Assembly: GCA_003439945.1 (NCBI GenBank)
Contig: QVRM01002171.1
Location: 1-64,000 of the forward strand
Length of the DNA: 64,000 nucleotides
Source of the DNA: Dermanyssus gallinae
Lineage: Eukaryota > Arthropoda > Arachnida > Mesostigmata > Dermanyssidae
Direction: 5' to 3'
Positions 58,709 to 64,000 of the stretch are shown here, piece by piece. Within the stretch, counting starts at the first letter, position 1. Each line of letters begins with the position of its first letter. The notes beneath the pieces were generated by a model, which saw only the letters and a list, made by a program, of their open reading frames with translations, ran no database searches and was not told the origin of the DNA. A program made the translations under genes and the position numbers.

Positions 58709-60301
58709 ACTATTTCCACAGCTTTTTCTATCTCCATCGTGTAAGCTGCCTTCCGCTTAGAGGCATTCTTCTCTTCTGTGTGCGCATTGTTTTGCTGCCA
58801 CCCTGCTGATGGTACCTTTGATCTTTCTTATTTTATCACCTTTTTTGGTGGGCAAACTTTGCCCCTTCGTCTACCCCAGCGTTAATACTTTCAACTCTTT
58901 GGCGTCTTCTCCGTCTCTCTCACTTTCTATCTCTCGTTCTGTTTTTATCCGTCTATTGCTTTCCCTCTTCCAGTTTCCTTTTCTCCTCGGTCCGCTCCAT
59001 AGTGCATGAGTACACGTTTACGCTCCGTTTTGCTGTAACGCGCGGACACATATTTGTTCCTTCCTTGCTTCCTGAGCTTACACGCAAACGCTTACGCACG
59101 TAGGTAAAGGCTATATATACGCACAACGCGTGCTCGGCCAGCTTGTATATCATGAGCAAGCGTCTCACCCGACTAATGGACTGGAAAAGAGGGGAACAGT
59201 GTGTGCTGAAGACGCTCTGAAGCAGCCATGCTTCGCAGAGCAGACGCAAGACAGCTTTTAACCTCTCCCCTTCTAGGCTGTCTTTACTCTAACCAGTCCT
59301 AGTCTACCAGAGAGCCTGGGCAGGCCACGGTATTGCTACTGCTGACTGAGTGGGGCCACGTGCGCTCTGCACGACGCTGGCTACAGTCGTTGCTAGATAT
59401 GACTATATTATCGTAATTAGTGGTGGTAGAAATCGGAAAATGATGAGAACCTGCATACACATAGGGCACGTATAGCATTTGACTTAAGCGGATTGCAATA
59501 CGCCCAGAAAACGAACTGTTGGTTGCTAAAAAATCTGTCTGCCCTCATGTGACGACACAGAAAAATCGGACGGGTGACATCACTTAGCAGTCAATAACGA
59601 CCGCGAATGGTACTAACGGCTCCAGGACACAAAGGCTGACCTTCACCAAATGACATTACATAGAGCTTGGCTGATTTAATATCGAGGTTGATTTGGACAT
59701 CGTTTATCTGACGTCATTCTATCCAGACTCGCTATGTTATCCAAATATAGTTGTTCAAAAGCAATCGGTTAATGTCCAGATTAGAGTTCTCGGAAACAAG
59801 ATTTAAAAACGGAAAAAACATTTTAATGCTAAGAAGAAAACCAATGTGAGTGACAACTGCAGCAAGAGCAGAAGCAATCGAAGCAGTTCATCCGATTCAA
59901 TAGGCGCTGTTAGATCCAGATTACATTAGGACCACATTTAGTAACGCTAATAGGCAAACAATACACAGCAGACACACGAATCGACATATAGCAAAATACC
60001 CACCTAGAGTCCAGAAAAAAAGAAATATTCGTAACATGCATAAAGGCGCAGCAAGCATACTTGATCACTCGTATATCTTCTCAAAGACGCCAGCGCACAC
60101 ATACAAACAATACGCGCTCTGTTAGTCTATTTTACACAATTGTGTAGATCTGTGTCGAAGTTCCACCACGATCGGCTGCAGGTGAACGTATCATCAAACT
60201 GTGCTGACGGCTTAGACGTTTACGTAGAAACTAGTATAATACCTGTTTTGGATCGGCTATTTGTTGTCGTCTATATGATGTGAATCGTGATTTATCTCGA
60301 G
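58709..60301. other. unassigned DNA
   Basis: No gene or repeat family recognised. Frames are below 100 codons. Confidence 0.5.
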
Positions 60302-60558
60302 CCCGATGGTGGCGTGGTGCCTCACATTCGCATGCGCCTCGCCACCAAAGGAGACTCATAGGAGGTGCAGCACGGGTTTGATCCCCATCGTTGTACATTT
60401 GTATTTATGCCGTCCGTCTTACGAAGCAATGCGAAAACAAACCCGTCGACGTTAAATGTTGGCTGAGAGTCAGCCCGAAAATAAGTTGTTGTCCTGTGCG
60501 ACGGCATTCCTATTGCGATTGAGGCTACTCTACCCTATGAGTAGTAGTAGTAGTAGTA
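60302..60558 (+). mobile_element. tRNA-derived SINE, family 2, copy 2 with (GTA)n tail
   Basis: The tRNA-like head starts near 60302 (gatggtggcgtggtgcc) and carries a B-box-like gggtttgatcccc at about 60377-60389. The body matches the copy at 34.0 kb, with the anchors cgttgtacatttgt, acgaagcaatgcga, cgacgttaa and gagtcagcccgaaaa. It ends with about six GTA/AGT units (60538-60558), a typical SINE tail. The B box is closer to consensus than in the 34 kb copy. Confidence 0.83.
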
Positions 60559-61557
60559 TGCAGCACGTTCTTACCCGTTTCGATTGGCAAAGTATACTTA
60601 CCGCGCCAAAGTTTTTCTAATAATCAACTTGTTCGTTAGTTCTATAGGGTCTTCGCTAGCCAACCAACCGTCTCACGTTTCCTTCCATCCGCCGAGAGAG
60701 GGAGAGAGTTCAGGGTTTCTACGTCAATTAGCGTAAAGCTGCGCCCGCGGAAAAACTTGAGACTTAGGTCGACGCACTATCTCCCCTGTTGCAGTTTGGC
60801 AGAACGGTCTGATGTTGGCTAGGAACAACCAGCCATGCGGGAATTATATGTGTCCCAGTTGAAACGTACGACCGCTACCACGCGGTAGCATCATAAAGCC
60901 TGCGGCGAGCATACGTCTTACTTAGAGTGAAGCGATAGTAGTTTTAAATTCGAGATGACGACGACTGCGTATGCTAACTCCTCGCGTTGAAATACCTCCA
61001 AAAATAGAGCTCAGTTCTAAGCGCCCCTTATGTTTCGCTAGTGTTTTAAGGCAGCTTATGGAGTGTCGCCCATCGGCAAACGGTATGTCCTACTAGGTAG
61101 TAAGCTTCAACAGCATCGCATGTAAGAGATATCAAATCTTCTTGGCTTTGAATAGGCACTTAATAATATTTTTAGGTGCACAACACCACGCGTTGCTTGG
61201 CGCGTGCTGTAGTGCCAGAGAATAGCACATTCACCAGCCAATTGTGAGCCTAGAATTGTTTTTTTTTTCCAATGGATAGCTATTATTGTTTGGCGCTGCA
61301 GCATGTCTGCTAAGTGGCTGTTTAACACTTGGCGGTCCCAGATAGCTAATATTAACTAAAGGACTGCACAAGGATTGTACGGATAACGGCAAGCGAACGT
61401 TTTTTTTGCACAAGTGTGGCCTTTTTATTTCTTATATCGGCCTATTTTGTCGGCACGGCATAACACGAGCTACGGAATGTGTAACCTCAGCGGTTAATAT
61501 ACAATAGATTTTACAAATGTCGATATCTAGAAAAATCGTAATATACCTACACATATA
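60559..61557. other. unassigned DNA
   Basis: No gene recognised. A T run of about 11 lies at 61259-61269. Confidence 0.5.
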
Positions 61558-61703
61558 CAGACACGGGCAATAACCGTTTTCGCAAAATGCCCTTAATCGT
61601 TACAATTGTTGAAAATGTGTAATTATGCAAAATTTCAAGCCCAATGAGAAATTACTGGATTTAATTAAATTTGCCGTCCGGGAAAGACGACCGCATGAAA
61701 AAA
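61558..61703 (-). repeat. dispersed repeat, copy 2 (partner at 0.8 kb)
   Basis: Its reverse complement aligns throughout with 816-961: both contain ccggacggcaaatt, caattgtaac and gggcattttgc, and both end gcccgtgtctg. The two copies differ by scattered substitutions, implying separate old insertions. Confidence 0.7.
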
Positions 61704-63070
61704 TATACATTTGATCTGAATGATTAGGTAAAATCCTACCTTATCGGCATAACTGTACCTAGTTCAAAAGCTTGTTTAGCGTAACTATCGGTACTATGTT
61801 TTATGCCGTTATGTGCGTCATAAAAGCACGTTGCGCAAACCAATTGTGGGCCAACAAGATAGTCAACTGAAATGTCATGTTACCCTGCTTTATTTAATCA
61901 CACATTTCTGTTTCTATATATTTAGAAAAATACTAACACGGCTATCTATTCAACGTTGAAGGGGTTCTAAAAGATCAGCTAGTTTTGTTAATTGTGATAG
62001 TCTGTTTTGCTCTGGTATTTTGGCTTATTTTGGATGAAGTCGGCTCTTGCGCCTTAAAAATCTAAGATTTTAATCTTTGAGATCCTCTTTTAGCTTAGTA
62101 ACGCCGGCTGGGTTGTTTCTGAGTAAAGGAAAGGGCGCCGTAGAGTGTTACTTACAAGTTGGACCCTATTGGATGAACGAGAATAAACGACAGCCGGCTC
62201 TTCTCTCATACGGCAATATTGTTTGAGGCAATGCCGATAATTATTATGGTAATGTTTATAATAAACCTTAAGTTATAGTATTGATATAATTTGTGCTACG
62301 ACTGGCTCTAATAGATGTTCTTATTAAATTGCACTTGGTGAAATATACATGGCAAGACAAGCGATCGCGAATTGCGATTGAACCTAGACACTCCAGCGGG
62401 GTAATTTAGGACTCCGATAGTGTTATAGCTCGGACTTCAAGTGTGCTCAGTTGCAGAGTCGATCCCGGAAGGTGTGGGCGTCTATTAATTGTATTCGAAC
62501 ATCTCAGAAGTTTATATGTCACGCATTGAAAAGGTATGGCATATAGATGGCGCATTTGGATTTGACTGTGCTTGGTTAATCCACGCTGACATAAGGATTT
62601 GTTGTTGGAAAAGCCTATATAAAAATGCAAAATTTACAATCAAAGCCGGAAAAGCTCCACAAATGGTCAAAAAGTAAGAAACACGCGAAGAAAACAAGAC
62701 TCGGCAATTCTTAAGGAACTGAAAATGGTGGAGCAACGAATCTGCATCAAATTTTGCATTAGATACCAGATCGTTATCGTTGATTTGATGTGGCGGAGAC
62801 GTTATAAACTGCTTATGGTGAGATAGCTGTGGAATTAATCTTGACCGATATTTTATGTATCAGAAGACTGGCAGCGAAGTCGCACTTTGGGAAGATAAAG
62901 TTTATAATATTGTCGTTACACCATTGTTCAAGTTCTTCAAGTTATCAGCGTACAATTTGTAAGTAATGCCAATAGGCAACACATTTCAAGATCTGTAATC
63001 AGCATATCATGTTGTTTATTTCGCAATAACTTTGCATTTCAAGATGGATTCATAACTTTAATACAGTCGT
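61704..63070. other. unassigned DNA
   Basis: No gene or repeat family recognised. Confidence 0.5.
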
Positions 63071-63745
63071 CATTATACACAATTTGAACATTTCAGCGAC
63101 CGTCCCACCGAGCGAAAAAGTGCAAAGACCGCCGTTGCGTCTGGCAGCTCGCTGCGTGGTATTTAACGCATATCTGCGAGCAGAACCGGCAACAACATTG
63201 ATCGCCAATTTGGTGAAATCCTTGAGTCGAACACACCAAGTGATGATAGCCATGCACAATGTACCTTGTGTACACGTGCCGGATAGTGTATGCCATTCCC
63301 ACTCAAAGTTTCCTGGCAAGGTACACATCTAGCTACGCTACCTCTGCTAAGGCCTCGGTCACTTTTCCCTGCCACTCCAACAAAGAATGCTGACGTGGCC
63401 GTATAATAGGTAACTTAAGCCAGATTCTAATCGTTTCCACTTTCGGTTCGCAACCCGCTAGCAGGTACATAAAGCGGTTTCTTGCCGTCCGCGGCAACCA
63501 ACGAACACGCTTCATGTATATTGTGAAGAATCTTTCTAGCTGCGCAAAATTTGCTAATGAAAAATGACCCCACACCCTGTCAAGGCGGTAGCTCACCATT
63601 GGCACAATCTTAAATTCAAAAAGACGTGTGAATAGAGGCAATAGCCGCCCGACACCTGTCGCTGATATGCTAGGTAAAGGTCGTTCCCGCGAAATGTAGT
63701 GTCAGACCCATTAACGGGAAGGAGTTGACAAACTTCAGCGGTTTT
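63071..63745 (-). pseudogene. LINE family A copy, thumb to C-terminal zinc knuckle
   Basis: From about 63740 the minus strand reads PLKFVNSFPLMGLTL, then FAGTTFT followed by a stop and HIS, collinear with PLEYVNNFPYLGLSL and SGTSFTEHIA of the 55 kb copy. Next come FEFKIVPMVSYRLDRVW and RNRFMYLLAG (63620-63460). After a frame change, YTRYIVHGYHHLVCSTQGFH and the knuckle CCCRFCSQICVKYHAASC follow (about 63260-63140). The catalytic part of the RT is absent. The knuckle retains its cysteines and histidine. This subfamily is rather diverged from the 55 kb copy. Confidence 0.85.
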
Positions 63746-64000
63746 AAGATATATAATAAAAACACAAAATATAATTGGTTCAAAACAAAAGACCTAAGGT
63801 ACACCAGAGTGGCAAGGAGCGCATCCACAAAAGCGGTCATTTGTTCTTACACAAAAATATTGATCAGACAGATATTCCCAGATTAGTTAACTGAGCAGCG
63901 ATCTATTAAAGGTTTTTTCTTTTAATTTGGTCAAAAGTATACTGTGGCCAACCCTATGAAATACTTAGGATAAATCAAAACATATACGATCTAATGATTT
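63746..64000. other. unassigned DNA at the window edge
   Basis: A/T-rich sequence beyond the truncated 5' edge of the preceding LINE copy. No gene recognised. Confidence 0.5.

Overview
This 64 kb window looks like eukaryotic, intron-scale or intergenic animal DNA. There are no operons, no ribosome binding sites and no long bacterial-type reading frames. Very long (TA)n microsatellites recur every few kilobases. The only protein similarity I can recognise belongs to retrotransposons, nearly all of it broken by frameshifts, stops, truncations and deletions. Two tRNA-derived SINE families and several fold-back DNA elements are also present. The mix of LINEs is consistent with an arthropod, and my impression is a chelicerate such as a tick, but that is only an inference from repeat character. 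I found no host gene that I could support.

Layout. From 0 to 9 kb there is anonymous DNA with short hairpins, an R1-like LINE remnant on + (4.76-5.76 kb) and two copies of a LINE I call family A on - (5.88-6.81 and 8.70-9.05 kb). From 10.2 to 11.0 kb lies a near-perfect long inverted-repeat DNA element beside a (TA)n tract. From 14.7 to 16.3 kb a family A fragment adjoins a degenerate Ty3/Gypsy-like Gag zinc-knuckle remnant. From 18.7 to 20.6 kb a SINE with a clear target-site duplication sits next to a decayed copy of a second LINE family, B, which has a C2H2 finger, a reverse transcriptase with a YLDD-type motif, a CCHC box and a restriction-like endonuclease. From 21.3 to 21.7 kb there is a tandem duplication. 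From 22 to 39 kb the sequence is mostly anonymous, with hairpins, microsatellites and one SINE-2 copy.

From 39.6 to 42.3 kb there are two head-to-tail copies of family B. From 43.8 to 45.2 kb there are two older fold-back elements, the first related to the 10.2 kb element. From 46.7 to 50.6 kb two members of a third LINE family, C (APE endonuclease type), converge tail to tail. From 50.8 to 51.9 kb there is a deleted family A copy on +. From 55.3 to 57.3 kb lies the best-preserved coding region, a 592-codon open family A reverse transcriptase on - whose 5' end is inverted, as expected from twin priming. The rest, to 64 kb, holds SINE copies, a dispersed repeat matching one at 0.8 kb, and a last family A fragment.

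Functionally this is a layered transposon graveyard. The LINEs carry, or once carried, the reverse transcriptase and endonuclease activities that could mobilise SINEs in trans. The fold-back elements are probably non-autonomous DNA transposons, and some abut (TA)n tracts. Only the family A copy at 55-57 kb keeps an uninterrupted RT with intact catalytic motifs, and it is 5'-truncated, so no element here looks autonomous.
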